A stretch of 64,000 nt of DNA from Pachyseris speciosa (GCA_016490735.1 JAEMWC010000082.1:1027501-1091500), one strand, 5' to 3'; counted from the stretch's first letter, positions 21,509 through 35,055 are shown. Notes: a model not told the origin generated them from the sequence alone. A program made the numbers and translations.

Positions 21509-21810
21509 CTAATCGAACGGTTCGGTAATCGAACTTAATTAATCGAACGATTGGGTTCGATTAGTTAGGAAATTGTAATAAGCTTATATTACTATACATA
21601 ATTTACAAGTGTTTTTTTTTTGTTATTGTATTTCTGATATTGTAATTTATTTAATTTATATTGACTTGATGCGAAAGCGTTGTCAATTAATAAATGTAGA
21701 TAGATGTAGATGTAGAAATCGAACAAAATCGAACCCAAAAATTTGTGTGAGAGTTTGATTGCGTTCAGTTTCCGAACTAATCGAGCTCAATCGAACTCAA
21801 ACGAACAAAA
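21509..21810. repeat. TTCGATTG palindromic repeat split by a LINE-like tail
   Basis: The left half (21509-21570) and right half (21714-21810) carry the same AATCGAAC/GTTCGATT words and TTTGTGTGAG centre as the copies at 3061-3830. The 143 bp between them ends in a TGTAGATAGATGTAGATG repeat, like the 3' end of a non-LTR element. Confidence 0.6.
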
Positions 21811-22175
21811 TGGAAAATCTGAAATTCTCCCTAAAAAACACCAGATGTGCTTTCTGCTTCTGACAAGGGTTATTGGTTCGACCAGCCTGCTTCAGAAGAT
21901 TTAGTTGCAGAACCACAGCTATCGACATCAGAAAAAGGAAAAAAAAAAACCAGGCGCAAGCACTGTTAAAATTCGCTCTTTCCAAAATACAGCACAAGAT
22001 TTCACCGACACGTCTCCAGCTGACTCAGATTCTTACTCGTGTGCATTATCGCTATAACCAGCGCTTGTTTCGGGTGAATTTCTTCACTACTTGCGGCAGC
22101 TTTATTGTTTTGTTTGTTTTTTTGCACCACATGCAGTTTTAGGCTGTCTTCTCGCTTTGACAAACGTGCCGCCGC

Positions 22176-22428
22176 CGACTTATTTCCTCCCATTTTAAGA
22201 TGATAAATATAAAAATATACTCCTCATCTGTCACTAAATGTGGAATCAACTTATGCGCGAATGAATTGGGACTGCTTGTTACGTTTCCTCTTCAGGATTA
22301 TTGTTCCGACTTATTTCCTCCCATTTTAAGATGATAAATATAAAAAAATATATATATACTCCTCATCTGTCACTAAATGTGGAATCAACGAATGAATTGG
22401 GACTGCTTGTTACGTTTCCTCTTCAGGA
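22176..22428. repeat. two-copy tandem duplication, unit ~131 bp
   Basis: CGACTTATTTCCTCCC to CGTTTCCTCTTCAGGA is present twice. The second copy has extra (TA)n and lacks a few bases (TTATGCG). Confidence 0.8.
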
Positions 22429-23846
22429 GGTTGCTCAGTTGTTCTCTGTTGGTCGACGGTATGACAGCATAGTGAGACGTGAGAACTGTGAAAATCTTTG
22501 GAGGTAAAAAACTCGGGCTTTATATTTGCGTGTATTCCCTTCATTCAAATGAATTATACTCAATCTAGATTTATCGGATTTGGACAAAATTTGGCCAACA
22601 TGTTCGTCACACATTGACTCACCAAAGTCAAACTTTTTTGCAGTAGAATTCACACCTTTCATGCAACTTTGCACAGAATTCAAACGCCGCTAAGCTGAAG
22701 AGAGCGTTCAGATTGCAATGAAGGAAATATAATGTATACGAGAGAAAATGATTGTAATTAAAGGTGGGCTGACAACAACAAATAACAATATTACATTTCC
22801 TGCCATGGAAATAAAACATTCAAGCTCAAAGTTTAGACTGGCTTAAAGACTAATGACGCGTGTGAAGGGTTTTTTGAAAATGGGAAGTAACATCACCAAG
22901 ATTAGCATGGGAAAGACAAGAAACTAAACAAATGATACGAATGTATAACCGTTTCTGGGTGGTGCGTAACTTTCAATCGCTCAAGGTCAACTTGGGTGAA
23001 TTGCATACAATGAGTAACTTTATTTACAATATTTTGTTGCTGAAAGGTACCAAGGGACACTTACTTACTTCAAAATGCTTGTTAATAAAAAATGGTTCTT
23101 AAGTTTTTAAATGAGATTTTAAAAGGGTTACGGTATGTCATGTCTGATCAAAAATGAGTGCAACGCAGCATTTGTTTCATGACAGTGCAGCAGCAATGCA
23201 GTATAATGTGAAAATGTCATGAAGGAACCCAAGCAGAGACAAAATAATGGAAATACTTATAACTCTGAAATAATTATGCTGTTATAACACAATCTATGTT
23301 TAAACTAAGTTTGATAAGTAAACCTAACTGATTTGTTTTAAGTGACCATAAGATTATGCAGAAACAAGTAAAACTCTTTCAAACACGCTTTCAATTGAGT
23401 AACTGTGCTCGTTGTTGTTGTTGTTGTTGTTTTTCTTTCAGTAAAAGTGAAAAAAGAAAGGCAACGAAGACAACAAAAATATGTTGATCTCTGGAGAAAA
23501 CTGTTTAACTGAAATGTAACTTGTTTGAAGATGCCAAAAGTAATTATCTAGCTCAAGATAAAAGAAGCCTTACACACATTCTGTGGGACTGAAAAACCTT
23601 CTCTTAATAAGCACCTTTAACACGTTAATTAAAGCTTTTCTTTGTAATACTGTTATTTGTATAATTGTACTGATTAGCATTTACTAGTTACATGTATTTA
23701 TGTTCAGATTTGCATCTACTGTAACACTTTTACTGAAGAAGGCAGAAGTTTCTCCCAAAAGATGTTTGCAAAATTTAAATCTTAGCTTTATATCTAAATG
23801 TTAAAAAGTAAAATTGTATGAGTTGTGCATTCTGCAGCAATTAAAG
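22429..23846. other. 3' flank of transporter A, no gene seen
   Basis: AT-rich sequence with a (GTT)n tract at 23411-23431. It probably contains the 3' UTR of gene A. No clear polyadenylation signal was chosen. Confidence 0.35.
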
Positions 23847-26090
23847 TTAGTCATCCTGTTTTGCTTCTTGTATCTGAACAACTCTCCCTTTTGGCTGGAA
23901 TTTTGTCAAAGCGTTTACCGCTGACCTAAATTTCCCCATGCCTCTCTTCCCGTTGTCATGGCGAGCCTCGTTGTCGTGTCTAACCGGTGCAACTTTGTTT
24001 TTGACCACCAATGCAGCACGCATGCGCTCAAGCTGTTGTGGTGTTTGCCGTTCGGTGCTGTGATTTACGGCGTGCTCGCAGAAATCGGCTCCCAGTCGCT
24101 CTTCATACTCAGAAAACCGGAAATGGATGAACTTACCAATGACGTAAAACTGGAGAAACGAGATGACCGCCGACCAGAGGCCAATCACCAAGCAAGCCAG
24201 AAGCTGGACTCCAAGGAGCCGTATGTGGCCGCCTTTGAAGACACCGTACGTTTCGGAGAAATCTTCCAAATGGTCTTTCTCGACAAATAAGGCAACAGCC
24301 AACATGCCCCACATAGAGCCACCAGCATGAGTGGGTATGGCACCAACTGGGTCATCTATCTTTAGCTTTTCCAACCAAAGCCATCCAAGAACAGCAATCA
24401 CGCTTCCGATCAAACCAATGAAGATGCTCTCTCCAGGCCTCGCGACAGCACATATGGCCGTGATACTCACCAGACTCCCTAGTATCCCTGACATCAGGGT
24501 GGGCACATCCACACGCTTGAAGTAGAATACACTAAACAAGTGAGCAAAGATTCCGCCACCGATGGAAGCGTTCAGGGTGCAGACAGCTGACCGGGAAGCA
24601 AGTTTCCATTTGCCACCACTGACTCCAAAGGTGCTGCCGCAGTTAAAACCGAGCCAGCCCCACCACAGCATAAACGTACCTAGGAGGACATTTGTTGGAG
24701 AAGCCATTTTCTGCTTACGACCATCGCCGGTGAATTTGTTTCGCCGCGGTTTCAGCATGATTGTTCCTACCAAGCCAGCCACACCTCCGACCAGATGCAC
24801 GGGACTTGCTCCGCCCACATCGATCACGCCAAGCTTCTTTAACCAGCCATGATTACCCCACACCCAGTATGCAGGGAAGCAAAACGCAAGCGTGTTCGTA
24901 AACGAAAACACCATGTACGCTTGTAAATTAGCACGCTCAGCGATGGCACCCGAGACGATCGTCGTCGCGGTTGTTGCAAAAGACGCCTGGAAGAAGTACA
25001 AGGCGAACACGCCGCCCATCGACGACTGAGTTGCGTCGGCGAAAAAGTTTGCTGTTCCAGAAAATGAGTTTGAGTACCACTCTGACTCGCCACGGCTGAA
25101 AGCAAATCCAAACATCCAGTAGGAGAGTCCGCCGAAAATCACATCCAGGGCGTTTTTTACCATTATGTTGGTTTCATTTTTCTTGGACACCATGCCTGAG
25201 AATAAAAACGAGAAAGGTTCTAATGGATTTGTAAAATATTATTTCTGTACAATGGTTTGTTCGGCTAGACCTAAATATTCTCATAACAAGTGGCAAAGCT
25301 TCGTATTACCAATTAAGAACATCAATTCCTTAAGAGGGCCAGCGATCTTTGCTTTCTTCAACGAACCTTCGCACAATCGAGTCTTATGGTATTGTTAAAA
25401 GTCGTTCTGAGTAAATTTAGACCAAAAAATTGCTTGGTTAAACATAGCTGTTCGCTACAAAGGCACAGGTATTGAACGATTTGCTGAGGACCAAAAAGAT
25501 TGTTTTTGGAAGGCATTTATCTCCACGGAAATTGGGATTTAATCAATGCAATGAAACTCAACTTTTCTTTACGCAGAAAATCATGTTGTCTTCCTTTCAG
25601 AGGGATAAAACCAAAACAATTTTAAAATGAGGATGGGCAGCAACTAAATATAGGGAAGGAGGTGAGAGATCAGACATCTGGAATCTAAAATTCTCTGAAA
25701 ATTTCATTTTATGGAATTTTCTACACTTTGCTGGACCATTTAGCAACGAAACAACCCGAAGAGAACCGCCAAACTATGCCTGCTTTTCCACGTTAAATAC
25801 CCTAAGGCCCCAGAAATATGTAAAAAAAATAAAAAGAAAAAACGAAAACGGTATTTAGAAGACAGAAAGTTTAAAGACATCCTCTGAAAGTTTATTTATG
25901 TCCCAGAGTTAGTCAGTAATGCTGCTCTAAAAGAATCCTTACCAGATTCCACCAGACCAAATCCAGAGATCATTGTGAAAATAATAAATGCGCTTGTTAA
26001 AATCCATACCGCATCACTCGGTCCAACTTCATCTGAATTCGTCTCCGCGACCGAACTGCCAAATGCTTGTGTTACATTCACAGACGACAT
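23847..26090 (-). CDS. ammonium transporter (Amt family), gene A, 498 aa, two exons
   Basis: Exons 26090-25943 and 25195-23847, joined in phase 1 at GLVES(G)MVSKKNE with GT/AG borders. It is a membrane channel-like carrier for ammonium with about 11 transmembrane helices. Exon 1 supplies the first helix (WILTSAFIIFTMISGFGLVE). The pore residues are present: Asp175 (VIDVGGAS), twin histidines His183 (PVHLVGG) and His339 (PTHAGGS), and the Phe gate region (YFFQASFATTATTIVSG). The family motif GTFMLWWGWLGFNCGSTFG is complete. The last about 80 residues form a cytoplasmic tail with a basic region. It is the intron-poorest of the four genes: a single 1349-bp exon covers what C spreads over three exons. 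It is closest to gene C (both have VSGGKWKLASRSAVC). It is divergent from gene B, 2.2 kb away. It looks intact and functional. Confidence 0.95.
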
Positions 26091-28328
26091 TTTTTTTGCG
26101 GCTGGCGTGTTTTCCTTTATTTCCTTTGGACGAACCCCAAGCTGACAGGATCAAAGACAGTCTCCAAATAACGTTTATGGCAAGGTTTATGGCGGAAAAT
26201 TAGCTGACAAGTTGTTCTCATCGATGTATTGAATTATGTATGATGTTTTACAAGGAGAAAATTTGTTTATTTTGTTTGTTACTGATGATGTTATAAACGC
26301 AGAAAGAATGGAAAGAATGGTCTTCTGCCCCACCAGGGCGTAATTGGTATTTAGCTGTAAGCTGAACCAAGAGCATGGCCGGATTAAGCATCTGAGATTC
26401 CATAATGGCAAAGTACAGTGCAGGTGTTTAATTTGATTTCGGGAACGTTCGAATAATTCAGTATCCTGGACTATATTCGTGACAAACTCAGCAGTTGTCC
26501 AAAATATCTTATGAATGACGGTGTTTCCGATGGAGAGAGCAGGAAAAAACAAGTCAAAGTCGAGTTCCTAGACAAGTTCTTAGACAACTGGATTAAGTGC
26601 CAGCCCTATTTTGCATGAGATTGATATAAGCTCAGCATGATAATCTAACTGAAACAATTTCAAGGCCCAACGCGCAAAATTAATCAGATTTGGTCCATAG
26701 GAAAATAAATCACGGATCAGCTGAAAGTGTTATCGCAGTTGCTCATAAATTCGAACAAGGTTTTATGAAACAACAATGAAGCAAAAAATTAGGTTACTCT
26801 TAGTAACTCCTTGAAAAAGCATATGTCACAATTACTCCAATGATAGCCACAGTCCCGTTTTCTTAATTGTTACTATTTATGGTGCTAAACTCAGTCGGTA
26901 ATTCTGAGTTCCTTTGTCTATAGATGGTCCTGATAGAGAAACAAATGCCCAGTTTCTTTCAAGCTTTACTGGTATTTCTCGCAAAAATTGCAGAAAGTTA
27001 ATTTTATTAGGCTCGTTCTTCAAGAAATCAGTCAATCCATTTCGCTTACGAAAAACGATTTACATGGGTTCACAGAATTTCCATGGTTTTGATAAAAAAT
27101 CAGTAACTTGATCGTAATTACTCGAACGTTTACTCAAACATATCACAGGGGCGAAATTGGTCGACAATTACGGTGGTAAGCCGCGTGTAACAATAATAAC
27201 AAGACACATTCATTTTAATCTATGCGTTATTTTAACTCCTTGTGAAGAAATGGTTTATATAATGTATATGGTAAAAAAAGAGATAAATTAAATTTAGTTT
27301 TTCGTGGCAAATAACAGCCTGGAGATCGATTCCCATTTAGCTGCATGAGTTTAATTCACAAAGCAACATTTTTAATTAAACAGTTTACAAAATCTAAGAA
27401 CAAACAGAGTGACTAAGAACTGTCGAGACTTAAGTCATTGTTCAGGCTATTCAAATGTGTGGAAACAGTTTGCGTATATTGAACGACAGCTAAATATAGT
27501 GACCATTTCTCCAGGTTAGAAATTTCCGTTGATTACTGATATCTTACTTCAAACAATTTCAGCAGTTTTCGTATTATAAGGAAATATTTGGAACTTTCCT
27601 GAAGGAAACTGTGTTTAAAGGTTTGAATTTGTTGCTAAAACAACTCGGAGTGAGCTTGAAAACTATTTATAAACAGGACTGTGTTAATATATTGACCTTT
27701 AGACTCGTTTGGGTTGTTTCATTGTAAACATTTATCACATGCAGAAACACGTGGTAATTTAACAAAATGAGTGATGTCTTATTTCCAAGCAAATGGAAAA
27801 AAGAAAACAAACATACGTCGATGATTGAATACATCAAGCTCAGGGCACCACTTTAGGTTAAATGACCCGAAAAATTAACACAACGCATTTTATTGTTCAA
27901 AAAAAGGCCACAAGCCAACAGAGATAAAGGCCTCGAGTTAACGCCAACTCGTTAGCTAGCATGGTCACACACCTTGAATCCAACATGGCTTAACTTTTAA
28001 GCATAAATTTCATTAATGTGACCAGTTGGTAACAAGCTATCACGAAGAGATTTTTCTTTTGATGTCACTTACACAAGTCTTAAACAACAGGTGAATGAAA
28101 TCGTAAGCATTACCTGTACGGCCATTCACAAAATAACTGCAGTTGCGGAATATTTCAGTGGCCATTTTCATTTAATAGTTTTAGATACCAAAACTCTCCT
28201 TAAGAGGGCGTTTAAAATTGACCATGCACATGTGAAAAGCCGCATCAGCCGAGGTTTGTTGAATCTTGATTAATCATTAATGATAAGGAGACCTTTAGAC
28301 GAAAAGTTGGTTTCGGAACCGAAGCAAC
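26091..28328. promoter_or_regulatory. divergent intergenic region between transporters A and B
   Basis: A 2.2-kb spacer between two start codons on opposite strands, so it must hold both promoters. I could not pick a TATA box or factor sites with confidence, and no other gene or mobile element is evident. Confidence 0.5.
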
Positions 28329-31300
28329 ATGGCTGAAAAAGAACACGATTCTCCTCTGGAGGGTCTTATAGGAAGACCGATTGGGTATGATGATGCCACA
28401 TGGATCCTCACAAGTGCCTTTATTATATTTACTATGCAGTCTGGGTTTGGCCTTATTGAATCAGGTAAGCTTGCCAATTAACAAAAAGAGTCAGTCTTAA
28501 TTAATCACCTTTTTGTCATATGCTAAGTAACCAACAAAGCTGCACTGTAAGAGAAAGCTAGAAATGCAATTTCAGCCAAAAAAAACGTCCTTACCGTAGG
28601 ATTTTAACCTAATTGAAATGGTCTCAGGCGTCTATGGCTTTTTTGCAATGATTTGCTATTGATTTTAGTCTTTGATACATAACCCAAATAGCATAACAAA
28701 AGCGCTATGGCATTATCTTCAACAAAACTAGTAACAGTAGTTGGAAAAAATTCTGTTTATCTTTTCATTAGTTTTATTTTAATTTATTACAAGTAAATGT
28801 TACTTTGTCAGCCTTTTAAAAACCGACCACACCAGACCTCTCATATTTGTTTTGTTTACTTTTTGGCTGTTACTTAACACTGAAGAGATGAAGCCGTAAA
28901 AATCAAAGCTACAGTGCAGTGCACGTGTGTTTACATGATCTACTGCAAACAAAGGGAGTATGGTGTTGGGGAATTCTAGGGCTTATGTGGACTTTCAGAT
29001 TTTTCTAGGCCTTTCCAGATTTTCTTATTTCCTTGCAACTCTCCTGCCTAGTGGATCGTCATTTTCTAGAGACACAGATAACAATACTGAAACTAGAACA
29101 AATGCTGGTGGATGAACAAAAGGAGCAAACGGAGATCTATTGAGCCCACCAGCATGGCGCGATGACGTAACGTGAAAACCACATATTGCAAGTACTAAAG
29201 GACACACGACAAATTGGTCCAACAAAGTTGGGAAGTTTATAACTTTGCTTTGCTTGGCGGGGGAAGCAATTTAAAATTTTCTACTTTACAGTACCATATT
29301 TTCGCTATTTTACAACAGGTGACTCTCAAACGTGGCCATTTTATTAATTTTAATTTGCAATTCCCAAATGTATATAGAGCGCTTTTCAACCGAGTGTCGT
29401 AAAACCAAAACCAAAGCAATCACAACAGAAGTAAGCAATGCAATGAGCCAATCAGAATACAAAGCAATTACATGTAGCCGGCACAAAGCGCGGGAAAATA
29501 CGCGCGTGCAAATCACGATTGGTTTTGGTTTTGCTTCTCATTGGTTGAGAAAGTGGCGCGAGTTTTCTTGGCCAATCACAGAGCGAAGCAATGCAAAACC
29601 AAAGTAAAACCAGAATTACTTCCGACACTCAATTGAAAACCGCTCTATCTCGAGTTTTCATTTCCTTCGACAGTTTTTTTTTTGTGAGGGGAGGGCGGGG
29701 GGTTAGGAATTACTGACATATTTTTTAACTTGCTTTTTAAACTTGCTTGAGTGATTGATTGATTGTTTGGTTTTGTCAAGGAATGGTCACAATTAAAAAC
29801 GAGACCAACATAATGGTTAAAAACGCCATCGATATAATATTCAGTGGTCTGTTATTCTGGTTTGTGGGCTTTGGTTTAAGTTTTGGCGTGGACGAAGGTA
29901 CAAACGCTTTTACTGGTGTCGGTTACTTCATGACGGAAGTCTCCATGGACAGAGGCGCGGTGTATTCCATGTACTTCTTCCAAATGGCTCTAGCCTCCAC
30001 AGCAACAACAATTGTCTCTGGAGCAATGGCCGAAAGGACAAACCTGAAGGCGTACATGTTGTATTCGTTCGTGAGTACACTCTCAACCTGTTTCCCTACT
30101 CATTGGATTTGGGGCAAGGGAGGATTCCTCAGGGAGCTCGGTGTGATCGATCTCGCCGGGTGCTCAGGGGTGCATCTGGTTGGAGGAGCCGCGGGGCTGG
30201 CAGCCGCTGTCGTGCTAGGCCCCAGGCTGGGGCGCTTTGATGATAACAAGAAAAGACCCCAGCCTTGCTCCATGACCAATGTGATGCTGGGCACCTTCAT
30301 GCTGTGGTGGGGATGGCTCGGGTTTAACTGTGGAAGCACATTTGGAATCAGTGGAGGTGAGTTCGTAGTACAAAGGAAAATTCGTAACAATTGCGTGTAC
30401 TTTGATTAAAGCACTTTAGAATTCACTTCTAATATACATCTTGGCCTCTTCGAATTCTTTAACGCGGAACGTTTTCAGCAGGTTTGGTTTGCTTTTGCCC
30501 TAAACACAATTTAGAAAAAAACAAATGACGGTATATCTCTATAATCATGAGCCTTACTGATAAGCGCTAATATCCCACTATGGTAAGCGTCATCTTTCAG
30601 CCAGCATGACCTTATCAAATATATTAAGCCCTGGTTACTAGTCCGGTCGAGGGTTTTTACCCACGACCTTCGGTTTCCCTTCGCTTCTGGTGCCCTACCA
30701 AATGAGCACCAAATGGCTGTTGAAAGACACAAATTGGAGGAAAACCCAGCCGAGATCTGTTAGCCAAAGACAGGGGAGACTATTGCATGCAAAATTACTG
30801 ATCATTTTATACAACAATCTAAACAGTTTGCAATTTGTTGTAAAAAGAAATATATTTTAAAAACTTGCAGCTAAGGCGCATGATCGATTTTATTCCCTTA
30901 GTTAAAAGATTTCAAAATGCTTTACTTTGCCTATAACCCATAGTTTAGGCAAGTTGTTCAGTCTTCGGATTCTACCATCCTTTTCACAGCAAAATGGAAG
31001 TTAGCTGCCCGGTCAGCGGTTGCCACTATGAATGCTTCAATTGGAGGAGGGATCCTGGCCATTGTGTACAGCTACGTTCAAGACTCCGAGACTCTTGATG
31101 TGCCCACGTTCGTTACGGGAATCCGCGGAGGCCTGGTAGCAGTAACTGGAATCTGCGCCCTCGCGCGGCCGTGGGAGGGGCTGGTGATTGGCTTTTTTGG
31201 CGGGCTGTTTGCTTGTTTGCTGTCAGACTTGATGATAAAGCTCAAGATTGATGATCCTGTGAACTGCGTTGCAACTCATGCTGGGTCAGCTGTATGGGGT

Positions 31301-33400
31301 ATGATTGCTGTTGCGCTGTTTGTGGAACCAGAGAAGGTGGAGGGGTTCGCGCATGAAAAAGGACTTTTTAAGGTGCTAATAATTTGCACGTGCTTTTTAA
31401 GGATCTTTACTTTTTGTAGTTTTAGCTCGCGGGGGCGGTGCGATGGCGAATATACTAAGTTGCAACCGAAGACCATTATTACAAGATTGTATTTGGCGTT
31501 TGGAGTTAACCACTGTGTCGTGAACTTATCACCGAAGACCGTTAGAATTAAACCTTATTATCATTATTAGTGACGGCAACTATATTCAGTGGATCGAAAA
31601 GAACAGAAGAACCAAGGAAATCATACTGTGTAATATGCTCCAAATTGATTCTTTTCCAACACATCACTATTAAAGAGCCTATTCCTACTGCGAAAATTCA
31701 TTCTTAAATACACGATCCTCTGTCTCTAAGAATTTCTATATCCAGAAATAAAATATTGAAATTAAAATTAATTGAGATTAATTGGTGCAAAAGTGTGGAA
31801 TGAAATTAATACCAACTAAGCTGAGGGCACTTCCTAAAACTACCTTTAAAAAGAAAGTTCAAATGATTTTGTTTAATATACTAGAAAATGAAGATTCATA
31901 TGAAGATTTACAATTTATCATATCAAAAGTTAATCTATAGTCTTCATAGCAGTACATCCTTATTGTTCGATCCTGTTTTGTCTCAGCTACTTTGATTTTT
32001 CTATGCAGCTTTCACTACACTGTGTATCTTTTAATGAACTAGTGCAATATATGTTTCCCTTACGTAGTTTCTCTTAAGCTTTTTTCGTAATACGTTTCTT
32101 TTTCGTCTAAGCAGAGGTTACCAGATACCATATCAATAGTTAATCTATACTCTTCATAGCTGTACATCCTTGTTGTTCGGTCCTGTTTTGTCTCAGTTAC
32201 CTTGATTTTTCTATGTAACTACACTGTGTATCTTTTAATGAACTAGTGCAATATATGTTTCCCTTACGTAGCTTTTCTTTAGCTTTTTATTGTCAGAATA
32301 CGCTTCCTTTTCTGTTGAGCAGAGGTTACCAGATTTTGTTTATTTTCTTTTCCTGGCCCGCCTCGATTAGCTTTCGCTACCTGCGGTGCCAGGTCTTTTA
32401 TTATTGTACATTCTGTGGAAAATATAATAAAGTTGTCTTGGCTTGTCTTAGAGCCGAGTCGAGATTAGATAGAGGTCGATTTGGGGAGCCATTGGCCGAC
32501 TGAAAGAGATCTCTAAATCTCTCGTTCTGAATGTGCTGTTATTACTTTTTCTTACAGGGAGGTGGATGGCGACTGCTTGGTGTTCAGTTATTGGCATGTG
32601 TAGCCACAGCTGCCTGGGGAGTGGTGACTACGTTAATCCTGCTTTACGGCATCGAAAAGACGATCGGGATACGGCTGACAGCAGAAGAAGAGAAACAAGG
32701 GTGCGACTTAGTGGAACATGGCATCGAAGAGAACAGTGAAGATGAAGAAACAGAAACAGTTGTGCAGCAAAAGCATAGAAAGTCTTCATCTGCAAAAAGT
32801 ACTCCTGCTTTGGTGGAAAGATTCGGCGATGAAGAAGATGAGGGGAAAAAGGCAAGAAAATTTACAAGATCCTTTGTGATGAAGCTGCCGATGATTGCGC
32901 GAAACCTCAGGCTGAAACACCAAAGACAACAACGTACAAACCAATACGTAGGAGCCGAGGCTGATGCAGCTAGAAGGGACGAAGATAACTACTCGGGAAC
33001 TCGTAACGATGGAGCGTTTCTCGTGAAACAGTCGATCATTGCTCGTGATCTTCGACGCAAAAACGCTAACAGACAAAGAACCCAAAACGAGGCAAACAAT
33101 GCAGACATTTCTATTGAAGAAGTGGTGTCGGAGAAAGAAGAAGATCCCCAAACATCCCAAAATGGAAATACAAGTCTAGCTTGCAGCAGTGGGTCAGAGG
33201 AATCGCCAAATGGTGACGGAGATGGAAAAGGGTCTCATGATTTAAGGTCCATCTACAGTTTGGAGTCAGAAGTCGAGGATTTTATAAAGCGAGAGTTGAA
33301 AACCCCATCGGAAACAAGTTATCCCATGACTGTGGTAAAACCAACTGAGGACAAATGTTTACAAGTGATTTACAAGGATGGTGTGTTAATCGAGGTGTAA
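28329..33400 (+). CDS. ammonium transporter (Amt family), gene B, 645 aa, four exons
   Basis: Exons 28329-28464, 29781-30356, 30990-31372 and 32558-33400; all GT/AG, phases consistent. The start is the ATG of MAEKEHDSPLEG. Conserved sites are the first helix WILTSAFIIFTMQSGFGLIE, Asp169, twin His177 (GVHLVGG) and His334 (ATHAGSAVWG), and GTFMLWWGWLGFNCGSTFG. The membrane part ends near residue 405. The remaining about 230 residues are an unusually long acidic/basic tail with two copies of a basic motif: FVMKLPMIARNLRLK (about 474) and FLVKQSIIARDLRRK (about 521). Sequence and the intron after ISGG match gene D. It is divergent from A and convergent with C. Introns contain a MITE, a SINE and a LINE tail. 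It looks intact. Confidence 0.95.
29374..29648. repeat. MITE in intron 1 of gene B
   Basis: The ends ATAGAGCGCTTTTCAA and TTGAAAACCGCTCTAT, plus the adjoining GAGTGTCG/CGACACTC, are inverted copies of about 45 bp. Confidence 0.7.
30620..30727 (-). repeat. degenerate tRNA-derived SINE head
   Basis: The minus strand gives GGTGCTCATTTGGTAGGGC (A-box-like) and, about 35 nt later, GGTCGTGGGTAAAAACCC (B-box-like), spaced as in a tRNA. It sits in intron 2 of gene B. Body and tail are not clear. Confidence 0.4.
31740..32480 (+). mobile_element. LINE tail with internally duplicated 3' UTR, in intron 3 of gene B
   Basis: KVWNEI...LRALPKTTFKKKVQMIL is the usual C-terminal end of LINE polymerases (near 31790-31870). 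A 3' region follows in which about 210 bp (31918 onward and 32128 onward, CATATCAA..GTTAATCTATA) is repeated in tandem, ending near TGTCTTGGCTTGTC. Confidence 0.6.
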
Positions 33401-34345
33401 ATTACAGGAACGCTTATGCATGTATGGCATTGCGATATTACATAGAAAAGCGCAATTCTATACGTTTAAATAATCTGGGAATGTATATATTAAGTGATTT
33501 TGTAACGAACACCTGTTGCCATGAAACTTTGGATTGCCAAAATTCAGACACAAGGGCTTGTTGGAAATTAAATAGAAGTAGAAGTAATTTATACTGTTAT
33601 AAATTAATATAAGCCCTTGTAACAACAGCTATGTCCAATTCTCGCCGTTTGTACAAGTCGTGAAAGTGAAGATTCAACAAGCGCAGGTTATGTAACTCTT
33701 GTGAATCGAAAGACTGATGCAAGTGGTAAATGTGATGTTGTTCATGGAGCTAACATGACGAGCGTTCTTTCAATTCGTGTGATTTTTGTTGAAATTGCAG
33801 CTCTTGGGGCTCTTGCCAACTGGAACGAGCCAAACGAAGCGATCAAGCGGTGAAATTACATCTCGTTAAGGAAGGCGTGTAGTTCACTCGTACGTGTGGC
33901 GAAAAAAAAGGAAACTGAGAAAAGAATCTCATTAAAGAGGACCACCAGTCCTACTTAATAAATTAAACCGGAGACCACATTCACAACTTGCACCAGTTGG
34001 CGCAATCGACGAACAAAATGATCTAACACTGACGTACGAGTGGTGAGTATTGAACAAGCTTGTATAAGAACACTGCAAGATGTCTTGATACTATCTTTTA
34101 ATGTGTGCTTATAATTAATTATCGTGCAAGACTACATAATTACCAAAGAGACGTTGTAACAAATAAAATTTTCGATTTCTTAAAGCTCCAAAACTGGTGT
34201 TAATTTTCAGTGTGAAACGTTATGTATTTGTTTCTGTACAGTTCAGGCTAATTGTAAAAATCACAATATGAACTATTCCACTGTTCAGCACATTGAAGTC
34301 ATGTATGAGAATACATGAAGTCGGATAAATAATAATAATAATAAT
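33401..34345. other. 3' flank of gene B
   Basis: No gene seen. AATAAA at about 34164 could serve as a late polyadenylation signal but is far from the stop. A second stretch near 33590 is AT-rich without the canonical hexamer. Confidence 0.3.
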
Positions 34346-34546
34346 AAATACAACATGATAGAAATGCATGAAATCCCAAATGGAAACTAGAAAAAAATCC
34401 GAGTTCCAGATGGGATTTGAATCCACGACCCTCCGCGATCTTGACGTCAAGATCGCGGAGGGTCGTGGGTTCAAATCTCATCTGGAACTCGGATTTTTTT
34501 TGAGTTTCCATTTGGGGTTTTAAGCATTTCTATCATGTTGTATTTC
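34346..34546. repeat. near-perfect ~100-bp-arm palindrome made from a tRNA-derived SINE
   Basis: The arms meet at 34445/34446 (TTGACGTCAA) with no spacer. Each arm holds the B-box side of a tRNA-like head (GGTTCAAATC), GAACTCGGATTTTTTT, and the tail GCATTTCTATCATGTTG. This is the same SINE family as 50751-51163. Confidence 0.85.
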
Positions 34547-34590
34547 TTATTCACTCACTTTGGAGGTCTTGAATAATCTTAATAATAATA

Positions 34591-34626
<36 letters not shown>

Positions 34627-35055
34627 TGATGATGATGATGATGATAATAATAATACCATTTATGTAGCGGGTTTCTACAAAGCTCTATAACGCTTTACAG
34701 TTATAAAAATAAATATCTCAACTAAATATATAATTTAAACTAAATTAAATATAGACTTAAAAAAGTCAAAAATCATCTAAAAGCAATTCTAAAAAGATGA
34801 GTTTTTAAACGTGATCTAAACACAGCGAAAGAAGGACTTAACTTAATTTCAGAGGACACATCAGAAAATCACTCCGGCATGTTTGATTGTTTTTATGCGC
34901 ACGCACGCAATTTGGCAATCGAAGTCTCCTCTTACTGGCTGCAACAAACGGTTTTGGTCTACAACAGTCTGGTTTGAAAGCCAGTCGTCTCCCTCCCCAT
35001 TGCAGTGGTTTCGATGCCGCACATCGTGCAATGCAAGCCTTTTTTCCCTATTCTT
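34547..35055. other. (AAT)n/(GAT)n microsatellite and repeat-like sequence
   Basis: 34582-34660 is a compound (AAT)n, (GAT)n tract. It is followed by TTTATGTAGCGGGTTTCTACAAAG, cut here as TTTATGTAGCGGG and TTTCTACAAAG, which resembles SINE tails that start with a similar microsatellite. No gene. Confidence 0.4.

Noticed and set aside
23958..24852. Plus-strand ORFs opposite gene A
   Set aside because: They are antisense shadows of a coding exon with clear family motifs.
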